DNA of 64,000 nt from Mucilaginibacter pedocola (GCF_002013915.1 NZ_MBTF01000035.1:62001-126000); one strand, 5' to 3'; shown: positions 1-8,550, counted from the first letter of the stretch. The notes: generated by a model not told the origin, from the sequence alone. Made by a program: numbers and translations.

Positions 1-1
1 T

Positions 2-226
2 TTGCGCCGAATGAATTACGATATACACGTTGGGGCTATCTTCGGGCTTCCCGGTAAATTCCTGGCATTTTTCGCCGCCATTATTTCTGCAACGCTGCCC
101 ATAACCGGTGTTTACATTTGGTGGGGGCGAAGAAAAAAGGTAAAGAAGGGCGCCGCAAAAACGCCAAAGCCCAAAACAGGGGAGTTGCCTTCATCTCCAA
201 CCAGGAGGTATAGGCCGTCGGTTTAG
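2..226 (+). CDS. PepSY-associated TM helix protein, C-terminal end (partial)
   Basis: Only the last 74 or so residues are present; the reading frame is open at the left edge, so the gene starts outside the window. What is visible is NYDIHVGAIFGLPGK, one hydrophobic helix (about residues 19-41), a WWGRRKK membrane exit, and a basic, proline-rich cytoplasmic tail. The 'MNYDxHVGxIxGLPGK...GxxIWWGRKKK' ending is characteristic of PepSY_TM proteins. These are inner-membrane proteins often linked to siderophore or iron reduction and TonB systems. The exact role cannot be told from this fragment. A hairpin terminator follows the stop codon. Confidence 0.8.
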   Translation: MRRMNYDIHVGAIFGLPGKFLAFFAAIISATLPITGVYIWWGRRKKVKKGAAKTPKPKTGELPSSPTRRYRPSV

Positions 227-246
227 GCTGAGCAAAATATCCTTAC

Positions 247-277
247 AAGCCCGGTGCACACAGCATCGGGCTTTTTT
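247..277 (+). terminator. Rho-independent terminator after the PepSY gene
   Basis: Arms AAGCCCG (247-253) and CGGGCTT (267-273) are followed by a T run (272-277). The sequence sits between two convergent genes and overlaps the 3' end of the minus-strand gene, so it may serve both. Confidence 0.8.
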
Positions 278-917
278 ATTTCGCCGGAGCAGAATAAACC
301 ACCAGCTTGGTGTCATTCTTCTTGCTGGTGCTTTTTACGCGCCAATTTTTACCTGTTTTTATTATTTCACGCTTTTGGCATATAGCATCTACTTGCAATA
401 TAAAATCGCCAATAAAGTCACCCCCGTAAAAGCGGACGGTGATATTTTTCGAAGAGCGCGGAAGGTTCAGAAGTTCGCCTTGCAAATTTTGGATGTATCT
501 GTATTCTTTCAAGGTAAGTCCCTTTGATATCACGCCACCAGTCCCATCGTTGTTGCGTGTTTTATTGCAGATAGAGCGCTCTATCCCTCCCACTTTTAAA
601 TTGTGAATGGTTGTTACTATAGCGTTGTTAAACACAGCCAGTGGTAACAGCGCCCAATAGGTATATTTAAGTACTGATCGTTTTGGCTTGAACAACCGCC
701 GCAAAGCGTAATACAATAATACCCCCAATATAAAAATACCTGCCGAACTCACGAAGGTCTCGGCTCCCGAAAACATATCGTAAGAAAGCGCGTAGTAGTT
801 AAGCCCGTGGCAAGTGCAGTCGGTAACTATTGTAGCTACCCACAGCAACACGCTTGTTAAAATAAAGACGGCTATAAAAGGAAGATACCTGTCTTGCATG
901 GTTTTTGGTTCCTGCAA
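276..917 (-). CDS. Hypothetical membrane protein with three predicted helices
   Basis: This 213-residue protein matches no family I recognise. Hydrophobic segments lie near residues 10-30, 53-73 and 86-104, followed by a soluble C-terminal half of about 105 residues that is rich in basic and beta-prone sequence. The N-terminal Met could also be Met7 (position 899), which would shorten the cytoplasmic leader. The only partner is the convergent PepSY gene; upstream lies a 209-base AT-rich gap shared with the divergent ATP-grasp operon. Composition looks like that of neighbouring genes. No catalytic motif is visible, so no function is assigned. Confidence 0.6.
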   Translation of the reverse strand: MQEPKTMQDRYLPFIAVFILTSVLLWVATIVTDCTCHGLNYYALSYDMFSGAETFVSSAGIFILGVLLYYALRRLFKPKRSVLKYTYWALLPLAVFNNAIVTTIHNLKVGGIERSICNKTRNNDGTGGVISKGLTLKEYRYIQNLQGELLNLPRSSKNITVRFYGGDFIGDFILQVDAICQKREIIKTGKNWRVKSTSKKNDTKLVVYSAPAK

Positions 918-1126
918 AATACCAAATTTGTAATTAATAATTAAAACCTCGCCAAAAACAAAAGCTTGTTAATGTTTTTACATTTTTATAATATTAAACT
1001 TGTATTAATTAGGCTTATTTTTTCATAATTTACCAAAAAAATTGCGGGTTTGATGCGGTTATTCATTAATATTACCAAATTGTAAACCATTCGCGCCGCA
1101 GTTTAGGCAATTAAGGGAGAGTTTTT

Positions 1127-2575
1127 ATGAACAGATCGCAACATTTTGACAAATACAATGCAATTAATGGCGTATGGGACGAAATGTATAACGAAACCAA
1201 CGGCGTTCGCGGGCATTATCAGAAAGTAATTGAGTATTTGGCTAACGAATCGCCGGATGACCTCAACAGGAAAGAAGAATTGGCCAAAAGGCTTTTCATG
1301 ACGCAGGGTATTACCTTCACCGTGTATAACAGCGGCGAGGGTATCGAAAAAATATTCCCTTTCGATATTATCCCGCGTATCATAACCGCGTCCGAATGGG
1401 AATTTGTAGAACGTGGCATTAAGCAGCGCCTAAACGCACTCAATCTTTTCCTTAAAGATATTTACCATAACCAGTTCATCATTAAGGATGGTATAGTCCC
1501 TATTGATATTATCTACTCCTGCCCGCATTTCCTGCGCGAAATGTACCAATTGAATGTGCCTTACGACGTGTACGTACACATTGCCGGAGTGGACCTGATC
1601 CGCGATTACGACGGCACCTTTTATGTGCTGGAAGATAACCTGCGCACCCCATCGGGCGTGAGCTATATGCTGGAGAACCGCGAGATAACCAAACGCCTCT
1701 TCCCCGATCTGCTGCCCAATTGCGGTGTGCGCAGCGTAACCGAGTATCCGTCTATCCTGTATAAAAACCTCATGTCGCTTTCGCCAAGGCAAATGAGCAA
1801 CCCTACCATTGTGCTGCTTAGTCCGGGTATTTACAACTCGGCCTATTTTGAGCATACCACGCTTGCCCGCTTAATGGGTGTTGAACTGGTAGAAGGCCGC
1901 GACCTGGTAGTGAATAACCACAAGGTTTACATGAAAACCACCACGGGCCTACAGCAAATAGATGTAATATACCGCCGTGTAGATGATGAGTATTTAGACC
2001 CGCTGGTATTTAACCCTAACAGTGTGCTTGGCGTAGCCGGCCTGATGGGCGCTTACCGTAAAGGCAACGTTGCTATCGTGAATGCCGTAGGCAACGGCGT
2101 GGCCGACGATAAGGCCACTTATATTTACGTGCCTGATATGATAAGGTATTACCTTAACGAGGAGCCCATCCTGAAAAACGTACCTACTCACCGCCTGAGC
2201 GACCCGGATGAGCGCGAACATGTTTTCAAAAACATCAATAAAATGGTGATAAAGAAAACCAATGGCAGCGGCGGTTACGGTATGCTAATGGGCCATGCGG
2301 CCAGCGAGGAAGAAATTGAAGAATACAAAGGCGAGATACTGAAGGCCCCGCGTGATTTTATTGCGCAGCCAACCATCAGCCTTTCGGCAGCGCCGTGCTA
2401 TATTGGCGGTATATTGCAACCCCGCCGTATCGATTTACGGCCCTACGCCCTTTGCGGCCCGGATGGTATTGAGATAGTACCGGGCGGCCTTACCCGCGTA
2501 GCCCTCACCGAAGGTTCGCTGGTAGTGAACAGTTCGCAGGGTGGTGGTAGTAAGGATACCTGGGTGTTAAGTTAG
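1127..2575 (+). CDS. Circularly permuted type-2 ATP-grasp protein
   Basis: The 482-residue protein is full length for the DUF404/DUF407 family, a circularly permuted ATP-grasp fold. Visible signatures are VLEDNLRTPSGVSYMLENRE near residue 167, the glycine-rich nucleotide loop KKTNGSGGYGML near 376-387, and a C-terminal PGGLTRVAL...LVVNSSQGGGSKDTWVL block from about 452. ATP-grasp enzymes ligate a carboxylate to an amine through an acyl-phosphate; the substrate of this family is unknown. The start codon is preceded by a purine-rich AGGGAGA, one of the few clear Shine-Dalgarno-like sites here. It is first in a run with alpha-E, transglutaminase and Anbu genes, a linkage also seen in other bacteria (named in the amidoligase survey of Iyer, Burroughs and Aravind). 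Peptide ligation or tagging is an inference. Confidence 0.92.
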   Translation: MNRSQHFDKYNAINGVWDEMYNETNGVRGHYQKVIEYLANESPDDLNRKEELAKRLFMTQGITFTVYNSGEGIEKIFPFDIIPRIITASEWEFVERGIKQRLNALNLFLKDIYHNQFIIKDGIVPIDIIYSCPHFLREMYQLNVPYDVYVHIAGVDLIRDYDGTFYVLEDNLRTPSGVSYMLENREITKRLFPDLLPNCGVRSVTEYPSILYKNLMSLSPRQMSNPTIVLLSPGIYNSAYFEHTTLARLMGVELVEGRDLVVNNHKVYMKTTTGLQQIDVIYRRVDDEYLDPLVFNPNSVLGVAGLMGAYRKGNVAIVNAVGNGVADDKATYIYVPDMIRYYLNEEPILKNVPTHRLSDPDEREHVFKNINKMVIKKTNGSGGYGMLMGHAASEEEIEEYKGEILKAPRDFIAQPTISLSAAPCYIGGILQPRRIDLRPYALCGPDGIEIVPGGLTRVALTEGSLVVNSSQGGGSKDTWVLS

Positions 2576-2640
2576 AGTCAAGAGCAAAGAATCAAGAGAC
2601 AAGAAGATCCGATATCGAAAATTCGATATCCGAAATAAGG
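2574..2640. repeat. Intergenic short-word repeat with 9-bp palindrome
   Basis: A stretch built from near-tandem words (AGTCAAGAGCAAAGAATCAA, then GAGACAAGA) leads into a perfect hairpin, GATATCGAA / TTCGATATC (2611-2630, 2-base loop). It fills the gap between the ATP-grasp and alpha-E genes. Its resemblance to other gaps in this window suggests a dispersed element rather than a gene-specific site. Confidence 0.6.
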
Positions 2641-2645
2641 AAAAT

Positions 2646-3581
2646 ATGTTAAGTAGAGTAGCAGCAAGTTTTTATTGGTTGAGCCGTTACATTGAGCGGA
2701 GCGACGGTATTTTGAGGATGCTGAAGATAAATTATAATTCCTCCCAGGATTCTACCGAGGGGTTCACCTGGTCGCCGGTTATCCGTATTTTTTCGGGCCA
2801 CGATGAGGAGCTGGAAGCACGCTTGGGTAACGATAGCCGCGCCGTTTTGCGCTATATGGTTACCGACAAAACCAACCCGAACTCCATCCTCAATATCATC
2901 ACCTTTGCGCGCGAGAATGCCCGTAGCGTGCAGGAGCATATCCCCAAAGACCTTTGGCAATGCCTTAACGAGTATTACCATACCGTGAAGGACCCCAAGT
3001 TGGACATGCGACTGCAGCGCGAAGACCCTATTACGGTGCTGGATGTGATCATAAAACAGGTAATGCTTTACTACGGCACCGCCGAAATTACCATGGAACG
3101 TGGCCAGGGCCGCAGCTTTATGAACATTGGCAAATACCTGGAGCGTGCCATACAATCGATAGATATTCTTGATATTAAATACAAGCCTACCGATAGCAAC
3201 CCAACCCTGCTAACCGATATTACTTATTGGAAGCACCTGCTGTTATCTATAGGCGGCTACGAGCTTTACCTGAAAACCTACCGCGATGGTTTGGAAGCGC
3301 AGAATGTAATTGAGCAGGTTATTTTGAATAACGATTTTCCGCGCTCGGTAATTTATTCGGTAAACAATATTCAGCGCTATTTCGACAGGTTGAAGAACAA
3401 CAGCAATGTGAACGATTATCGCGAAATATCTTTCCAGATAGGCAAGCTGCAAAGCAATATCAAATACAGTTCGGTAAAAAGCATTACCAGCCAGGGCTTG
3501 CACCAGTTTTTAACGTTGATAAAAGACGACCTGTATAAAATTGGTAATTCGCTGAATGAATATTATTTTGCGAACTCCTAA
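2646..3581 (+). CDS. Alpha-E domain protein (DUF403)
   Basis: The 311-residue protein opens with MLSRVAASFYWLSRYIER, the hallmark N-terminus of the alpha-E family, an all-helical domain almost always encoded beside a permuted ATP-grasp protein. The whole length is helix-prone, with no signal peptide or membrane segment, so it should be cytoplasmic. No catalytic role is established for the family; it is taken as an obligate partner of the ATP-grasp enzyme, possibly a substrate carrier or scaffold. It lies 70 bases downstream of the ATP-grasp gene on the same strand, with transglutaminase and Anbu genes next. Confidence 0.9.
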   Translation: MLSRVAASFYWLSRYIERSDGILRMLKINYNSSQDSTEGFTWSPVIRIFSGHDEELEARLGNDSRAVLRYMVTDKTNPNSILNIITFARENARSVQEHIPKDLWQCLNEYYHTVKDPKLDMRLQREDPITVLDVIIKQVMLYYGTAEITMERGQGRSFMNIGKYLERAIQSIDILDIKYKPTDSNPTLLTDITYWKHLLLSIGGYELYLKTYRDGLEAQNVIEQVILNNDFPRSVIYSVNNIQRYFDRLKNNSNVNDYREISFQIGKLQSNIKYSSVKSITSQGLHQFLTLIKDDLYKIGNSLNEYYFANS

Positions 3582-3583
3582 TT

Positions 3584-3668
3584 TGAATTTGAAAATGAGA
3601 TGATCGGCAGATCTGAAGAGGAGATCCTATGTGATCCATTTTCAGAATTTCTGATCATCAAATTAAAA
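3584..3668. repeat. Imperfect inverted repeat between alpha-E and transglutaminase genes
   Basis: Words such as AATTTGAAAATGAGATGATC on the left recur in inverted form on the right (CATTTTCAG...CTGATCATCAAATT). The 97-base gap holds nothing else. It looks like a dispersed AT-rich element similar in design, though not in sequence, to other gaps in this window. Confidence 0.5.
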
Positions 3669-3678
3669 CATTGAAGAA

Positions 3679-4659
3679 ATGCCCGAATTTAAGATACAGC
3701 ACATCACTAAGTACTCTTACGATACCCCCGTTAGGGATAGTGCCAACAAAATAATCCTGTACCCCATAGTGGATATTTACCAGGAGGTTTTGAAGCAGGA
3801 TATCATGATAACCGGCAACCCGCAGATAGATACCTATGTAGACTATTATGGTAACGAGGTTGGCAGTTTTACATACAGCGAGCCGCACAACCTGTTGGTA
3901 ATAAACTCGCAGGTATCGGTTAGTACACACCCCCGCCCATTGCCTACCGATGAAATAGCTTCGGCCATACAGTGGAACGAGTTAGACAGCATCAAATACA
4001 TCGTCCCTTACATCGATTTCCTGAAACAGGAATACTTTGAAGGCCTGAGCGAACTGGCACCCATTGTAGAGAACGAGCGCAAAACAGATGATACCCCTTA
4101 CCAGGCAGCGCTGAAGTTTACTGAATACGTTTATAAAAACTTCGAGTATATAAAAGGCGTAACCACCGTTGAAACCACGCTGGATGAGATATGGAAGATA
4201 AAATCGGGCGTATGCCAGGATTTTGCCCACTTGCTGATGGTGATGCTGCGTTTGGTAGGTATACCCGCCCGCTACGTTAGCGGTTACATTTGCCCCCGCC
4301 GCGATGGTATGCGCGGCGAAGGCGCTACTCATGCCTGGGCCGAAGCATACCTGCCCGGTTATGGCTGGTTGGGTTTAGACCCTACCAACAATTGCGTGGC
4401 TAACGAAATGCACGTGCGCCTGGCCGTAGGCCGCAACTTTAGCGATTGCTCGCCCGTGAAAGGTGTTTACAAAGGTTCGGCAAGGCATAAGCTGGAAGTA
4501 TCGGTATCGGTAGGTTACCAGGAGGACGATAACCTGCCCGATGAAGAGGAACTTTTTGAAGTAGCGTCGTTCCCGGTTGCTGAAACCAAATCGGCTCCGC
4601 GCAATAGTTACGAGCGGTACATGGAGATAATCCAGCAGCAACAGCAGCAACAACAATAG
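3679..4659 (+). CDS. Transglutaminase-like protein with poly-Gln C-terminus
   Basis: A 326-residue cytoplasmic protein with an N-terminal bacterial transglutaminase beta domain (about 5-85) and a papain-fold transglutaminase core. The triad is visible: Cys179 in SGVCQDFAH, His218 in THAWAEAY and Asp234 in GLDPTNN. Family members act as amide-bond-forming enzymes or as cysteine peptidases; which applies here is unknown. No signal peptide is present, which fits work beside the cytoplasmic ATP-grasp and Anbu products. The C-terminus ends in eight consecutive glutamines encoded by mixed CAG/CAA codons just before the stop. That is unusual, and notable in an enzyme fold that uses glutamine side chains as donors. 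Confidence 0.9.
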   Translation: MPEFKIQHITKYSYDTPVRDSANKIILYPIVDIYQEVLKQDIMITGNPQIDTYVDYYGNEVGSFTYSEPHNLLVINSQVSVSTHPRPLPTDEIASAIQWNELDSIKYIVPYIDFLKQEYFEGLSELAPIVENERKTDDTPYQAALKFTEYVYKNFEYIKGVTTVETTLDEIWKIKSGVCQDFAHLLMVMLRLVGIPARYVSGYICPRRDGMRGEGATHAWAEAYLPGYGWLGLDPTNNCVANEMHVRLAVGRNFSDCSPVKGVYKGSARHKLEVSVSVGYQEDDNLPDEEELFEVASFPVAETKSAPRNSYERYMEIIQQQQQQQQ

Positions 4660-4672
4660 GCGCTCTCGTCTG

Positions 4673-4680
4673 TATATTTG
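4673..4680 (+). promoter_or_regulatory. -7 box TATATTTG of the Anbu gene
   Basis: An exact match to the Bacteroidota -7 consensus TAnnTTTG. It ends 6 bases before the chosen Anbu start codon (4687), so transcription would begin at or near the start codon. No TTG is seen 17-23 bases upstream. Confidence 0.6.
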
Positions 4681-4686
4681 TTGTAT

Positions 4687-5409
4687 ATGACTTACTGTTT
4701 AGGTATAAAGGTAAAAGAGGGGCTGGTGGCTATTGCTGATACACGCATTACCACCGGTACCGATACCACCGTAAAAAAGAAGATATCCATCGTTCAGAAA
4801 GACCATCACTCGCTGTTCATCATGACCAGCGGGCTGCGGTCGGTACGCGATAAAGCTATTGTGTATTTTAACGAATTGATGGAGACCGAAGAGTTCAGCA
4901 AACTTTACCAGGCCGTTAACGCATTTGGCCAACAGGTGCGCCGTGTGGCAGAAGAAGACCGCGCCACACTGGAGAAGAATGGCTTTAAATTCGACCTGAA
5001 TACCATCATAGGTGGCCAACTGCGAGACGACGAAGAACACAAACTTTTTTTGCTTTATCCCGAAGGGAATTGGGTAGAACTGGGCCTTGGCGCGCCCTTT
5101 GTAATAATTGGGAACTCGGGGCACGGAAAGGCGATATTGAACCGCACCATCGACGAAGATTCGGACATGAAACTGGCGCTTAAAGCGGGTTTTCTTTCGT
5201 TCGATAGTACGCGGGTGAGCAGTAACAATGTCGATTTTCCGATAGACGTGGCGCTGTATAAAAAAGGCTCGTTTGAGCTGATAGAGCAGCGTTATACCCA
5301 GCGCGATATGGCAGATGTATCTGCCCAATGGGCCGAGGAATTAAAAAATGCCCTGGAGCATATCCCGGGCGAGTGGATGGATAAAGCATTTAAAAAACTA
5401 CCCAAATAG
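4687..5409 (+). CDS. Anbu proteasome-type peptidase
   Basis: The 240-residue product is a predicted Ntn hydrolase of the Anbu family (ancestral beta subunit, related to HslV and 20S beta). I chose the ATG at 4687 over an in-frame TTG at 4678 because it gives M-TYCLGIKV, so Met removal exposes the N-terminal Thr nucleophile. Asp17 (IADTRIT) and a Lys cluster at 29-31, counted from that Thr, match the catalytic Asp and Lys of HslV-like subunits. Anbu assembles into open ring or helical forms, and its substrates are unknown. The gene follows the transglutaminase by 27 bases and is followed 4 bases later by a second transglutaminase. No ATPase unfoldase gene lies nearby. Confidence 0.92.
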   Translation: MTYCLGIKVKEGLVAIADTRITTGTDTTVKKKISIVQKDHHSLFIMTSGLRSVRDKAIVYFNELMETEEFSKLYQAVNAFGQQVRRVAEEDRATLEKNGFKFDLNTIIGGQLRDDEEHKLFLLYPEGNWVELGLGAPFVIIGNSGHGKAILNRTIDEDSDMKLALKAGFLSFDSTRVSSNNVDFPIDVALYKKGSFELIEQRYTQRDMADVSAQWAEELKNALEHIPGEWMDKAFKKLPK

Positions 5410-5413
5410 CAAT

Positions 5414-6262
5414 ATGAAATTTAAAGTATCGGCGGAATTAGAATATGATATAAAGGCGCCGAGCACCTTAATACTAAACATACATGCACTAATAACAGCA
5501 CACCAAAAAGTGCTGCACGAAGAACTCACCATTGAGCCTCCTATAAAAATTGAAGAACTAAATGCCATGAACGGTGAGAACCGTTTTGCGCGTTTGGTTA
5601 CCGAAGAAGCCGGGCTCGTAAAAATTAAATATGAAGCGCTGGTTGATAATTATTACGAGGTGAAAGATCACTCCAACGTGCAGGAACTGCCTGTATCAAG
5701 CTTTGATGCTTCGGTGTTGCCTTACCTTAATCCCAGCCGCTATTGCCAGTCGGACAAGCTATCCCGTTTGGCATTTAACACCTTTGGGCATATCGAGTCG
5801 TCATTCGAGAAGGTGTTCGCCATTACCGATTGGATCTATAAACATGTAGAATACCTCAGCGGCTCTACCGATTCGGAAACATCCGCTTACGATACCGTTA
5901 CCCAGCAAGCCGGCGTGTGCCGCGATTTTGCGCACCTGGGTATCGCTCTTTGCCGCGCGCTCACCATCCCCGCGCGTTATTTTACCGGCTATGCCTACCA
6001 GCTAAACCCGCCCGATTTCCACGCCTGTTTTGAAGCCTATTTAGGCGGTGATTGGGTACTGTTCGATGCCACCCGATTGATACCGCTAAACGGTTTGGTT
6101 AAGATCGCCACCAGCCGCGATGCTGCGGATGCTTCGATTGCCAGCATATTTGGTGATGTGTATTGCAGCAACATCAAAGTATCATGCGATTACGTAGGCG
6201 AAGAACCTTTTGTGCCGATATATTATACCCGCTCGATATTTGATGGGGTGACGTATTATTAG
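5414..6262 (+). CDS. Second transglutaminase-like protein
   Basis: The 282-residue protein has a transglutaminase core with Cys169 (AGVCRDFAH), His203 (DFHACFEAY) and Asp218 (LFDATR). The start at 5414 is preferred over an ORF start at 5348 that would lie inside the Anbu gene; it leaves a 4-base gap, consistent with translational coupling. The N-terminal 110 residues form a beta-rich bacterial transglutaminase N-domain. It differs from the first paralogue in lacking the poly-Gln tail and in having a shorter C-terminus. It is the last gene of the Anbu cluster. Confidence 0.88.
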   Translation: MKFKVSAELEYDIKAPSTLILNIHALITAHQKVLHEELTIEPPIKIEELNAMNGENRFARLVTEEAGLVKIKYEALVDNYYEVKDHSNVQELPVSSFDASVLPYLNPSRYCQSDKLSRLAFNTFGHIESSFEKVFAITDWIYKHVEYLSGSTDSETSAYDTVTQQAGVCRDFAHLGIALCRALTIPARYFTGYAYQLNPPDFHACFEAYLGGDWVLFDATRLIPLNGLVKIATSRDAADASIASIFGDVYCSNIKVSCDYVGEEPFVPIYYTRSIFDGVTYY

Positions 6263-6264
6263 CA

Positions 6265-6311
6265 GCACCGATTCCACAGATTTTTGCTTCGCTGATTCCA
6301 CCGATCAAGAG
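6265..6311. repeat. ATCGGTGGAATC-type dispersed repeat
   Basis: On the minus strand this reads ATCGGTGGAATC, a short spacer, then ATCTGTGGAATCGGTG. The same words occur four times upstream of tex (26831-26900), so this is one of at least two copies of the family in the window. Confidence 0.7.
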
Positions 6312-6326
6312 CCATTTATCCACCAT

Positions 6327-6467
6327 GTCATCTCGAACGAACCGGGGTAGGGCTGTGAAGTAGCGTGAGGAGAGAACTTCGACGATATGCAAAGCCACTA
6401 ATACAAGCCGTACAAGTTCTCTCCTCGCCCTTGCACTCTTTCCGCCCCGCTGCTCGTTCGAGATGAC
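6327..6467. repeat. Long nested palindromic repeat (REP/BIME-like)
   Basis: Outer arms GTCATCTCGAACGA (6327-6340) and TCGTTCGAGATGAC (6454-6467) match perfectly over 14 bp. Inner arms GGAGAGAACTT (6369-6379) and AAGTTCTCTCC (6414-6424) match over 11 bp. The element separates the Anbu cluster from a convergent TPR gene and could fold into a long cruciform or RNA hairpin. Short ORFs on its minus strand are fortuitous. Confidence 0.85.
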
Positions 6468-6505
6468 ATGACGAAAAAGCCCGGATAGAAAATAGACGTA
6501 GTTTG

Positions 6506-7153
6506 TTAAGCGGCCAGCTCAGCAATAACCTTATCAACGCTTCCCTGCTCCTCCGCATCCAAGCACCTCGTAGCGCTCAAATAACTCAAAGCCGATATTA
6601 GTTTATTAATGTCACTCTCCGTACCAGTGCATTGCACATAAGCGGGCAGTACAAGCGATAAGGGCCGCAAGTCCTTCCGTTCGCACCACTTGGCAATTAA
6701 ACTATCTAACACTCCATGCTTAAACGGTGTCACACCCGTACGCTGTAAACCAGCCATAATACCCGCCTTCAGCATATTGCCGTAACCGCCATCGGGTAGG
6801 TAATGTGCATTATCTAAAGCCAATTGGTAATAGTTGGCAGCGGCGGCAAGGTCGCTAAGGTTCTCGTACGATTTCCCTATGTTGAGGTATAGCGATGGGT
6901 AGTGCGTTTTCAGCGAATCGTGGTTGGCTGCTAAAGCATACTTTAAGGAATCAAGATTCCATTGCAGGTTTATTAGCGGGTCGGGTTGGTTGCGGGCGCA
7001 GTAGTGGGCAGCGGTAAAGCGTTCAAAATCGTTAGTGGCAATTTCCCAGGCTTGCTTAAAATGGGTATTGGCCTCTTCTATCTTACCTTCAGCTTCGGCA
7101 GCCATACCGGCAGCGCAAAGTTTTACAACTGGGTTTTCGGGGTCGAAATCCAT
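6506..7153 (-). CDS. Tetratricopeptide-type helical protein
   Basis: The 215-residue soluble protein is helical, with TPR-like pairs: AAGMAAEAEGKIEEANTHF near 14-32 and LNIGKSYENLSDLAAAANYY near 109-128, which carries the usual G-x-x-Y...A pattern. It has no signal peptide, enzyme motif or membrane segment. It starts 9 bases after the end of the upstream glycosyltransferase gene on the same strand, so the two are probably co-transcribed. Close relatives in this group are sometimes labelled rRNA adenine methyltransferase, but I see no SAM-binding motif here. A TPR scaffold is the safer call. Confidence 0.7.
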   Translation of the reverse strand: MDFDPENPVVKLCAAGMAAEAEGKIEEANTHFKQAWEIATNDFERFTAAHYCARNQPDPLINLQWNLDSLKYALAANHDSLKTHYPSLYLNIGKSYENLSDLAAAANYYQLALDNAHYLPDGGYGNMLKAGIMAGLQRTGVTPFKHGVLDSLIAKWCERKDLRPLSLVLPAYVQCTGTESDINKLISALSYLSATRCLDAEEQGSVDKVIAELAA

Positions 7154-7162
7154 GCCGGGTAA

Positions 7163-8368
7163 TTATTTTGCGGGATATAGTTCGCGCTCCACCGTTTCTA
7201 TTACTTCGCTCAATTCTTCGGCGCGTTTGCCCCAGGTATTGCCTTCGGCTATGGCCAGGCGGCTTTCGCGTTTGGCGGTAGTGTCGGTATTTATTTCTTC
7301 CGTGAGGTGTTTCAGGAAATCCTCTTTATTATCGGCAATTTTTATCACGTCCTCAAAATCCGAGAGGTCGCTAAAGTCCGTACTAATAACCGGCAGCCCG
7401 GCGGCAAGGTATTCGTTTATCTTCATGGGGTAAATACCACGCGTAAAATCATCCTTAATAAAAGGGATAATGCCTACCGAAAATGTTTTGCTGTAGCCGG
7501 GTAGCAGCTCAGGTGCTTTAGCACCCTCCAGCTTCACGTTTTTGTATTTCTTTAATATGGCTTCGCCGCGTTCGCTTACTATTCGGCCTACAAAAGTGAA
7601 GGTGGCATCGGGCATTTGGGTAAACAGGTATTGCAGTATATCGTAATCAAGCCTGCCATCTACACTGCCTACGTAACCCACCACCTTATTGCCGGGGGTA
7701 ACATCGGGGTTAAAGCCCTGGCGAAATAATGATGCTTTTACTGCATTGTTCACCACATAGCAGCGTTGGGTTTCGTCGCATTTGCTTTTGAACAACCCCT
7801 TGGAGGTAACAATAACAGCATCAACCATTTTCATCAGCTTTTGCTCCAGCTTTACGCCATGCTTGCTCAGCCAGGGGTGTGCCCCTTTTACTTCATCGTA
7901 GCAATGGTAAATAAAGGTTTTCTCATTAAAACGCCGCCCCGTCATTACACCCATTCCCGGGTTGAAGGATACGAAATTGATCAGCTCATGGTTCATGTTC
8001 AGCTGTTTCAGCGCCTTGCGTATGGCCCGGCGCATTAGCCAACCGTTGTAGTTAAGCATGGCCCGGTAAAATTTACCATCGGGCAAAAAGCTCACCGGGA
8101 AAACAAGGGGAGGGGTAAGGATATAAACAGTGCCGCTATTTTCGGTATTTATTGTGCTGATACGGGTTTTTAAACCAATAGCCTGCACATAGTCGAGCTT
8201 GTTTTTTCCTTTTACGCCGGTAAGGGCATCTTTGTAGGTGTAAGGGTTTTCTACAAACAATATCTTGTTGCTTGCCGACAAAACCTTCATCAGTTCAACA
8301 ACCGCTTTTATATAATTGCCATGCCATTCGGTGCCGCTTATGCACAGTATATTGCGGTTGTTTAGCAT
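7163..8368 (-). CDS. GT-B glycosyltransferase (family 1/4-like)
   Basis: The 401-residue protein resembles TuaH-like glycosyltransferases. Residues 1-30 contain LCISGTEWHGNY followed by helix, the acceptor-side Rossmann fold. A central VGYVGSVDGRLDY (about 225-237) begins the donor domain, and a C-terminal YPMKINEYLAAGLPVISTDF (about 310-330) is the sugar-nucleotide-binding E-x7-E-type region. It should transfer a sugar at the cytoplasmic membrane face during surface polysaccharide synthesis; donor and acceptor are unknown. It is transcribed leftward into the TPR gene and is divergent from a methyltransferase. Confidence 0.85.
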   Translation of the reverse strand: MLNNRNILCISGTEWHGNYIKAVVELMKVLSASNKILFVENPYTYKDALTGVKGKNKLDYVQAIGLKTRISTINTENSGTVYILTPPLVFPVSFLPDGKFYRAMLNYNGWLMRRAIRKALKQLNMNHELINFVSFNPGMGVMTGRRFNEKTFIYHCYDEVKGAHPWLSKHGVKLEQKLMKMVDAVIVTSKGLFKSKCDETQRCYVVNNAVKASLFRQGFNPDVTPGNKVVGYVGSVDGRLDYDILQYLFTQMPDATFTFVGRIVSERGEAILKKYKNVKLEGAKAPELLPGYSKTFSVGIIPFIKDDFTRGIYPMKINEYLAAGLPVISTDFSDLSDFEDVIKIADNKEDFLKHLTEEINTDTTAKRESRLAIAEGNTWGKRAEELSEVIETVERELYPAK

Positions 8369-8550
8369 ATTGGGGGGACGTTTTGTTTGTGCTAAGCTAA
8401 TAATATTATTTTCAAATTTTCACAACCAGCAAGTGTAACCATTACAATATTGCCACAGCCGCTGTTTTTTTATTCAAAATCGCCTATATTTAAAACGGCA
8501 AATTTTAAGCTACCCTTTTAAATATAGCAACAGCAAATCCCCTCATAAAC

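Noticed and set aside
6328..6558. Minus-strand ORFs across the nested palindrome
   Set aside because: They are translations of the palindromic repeat and overlap the TPR gene; no protein-like sequence.
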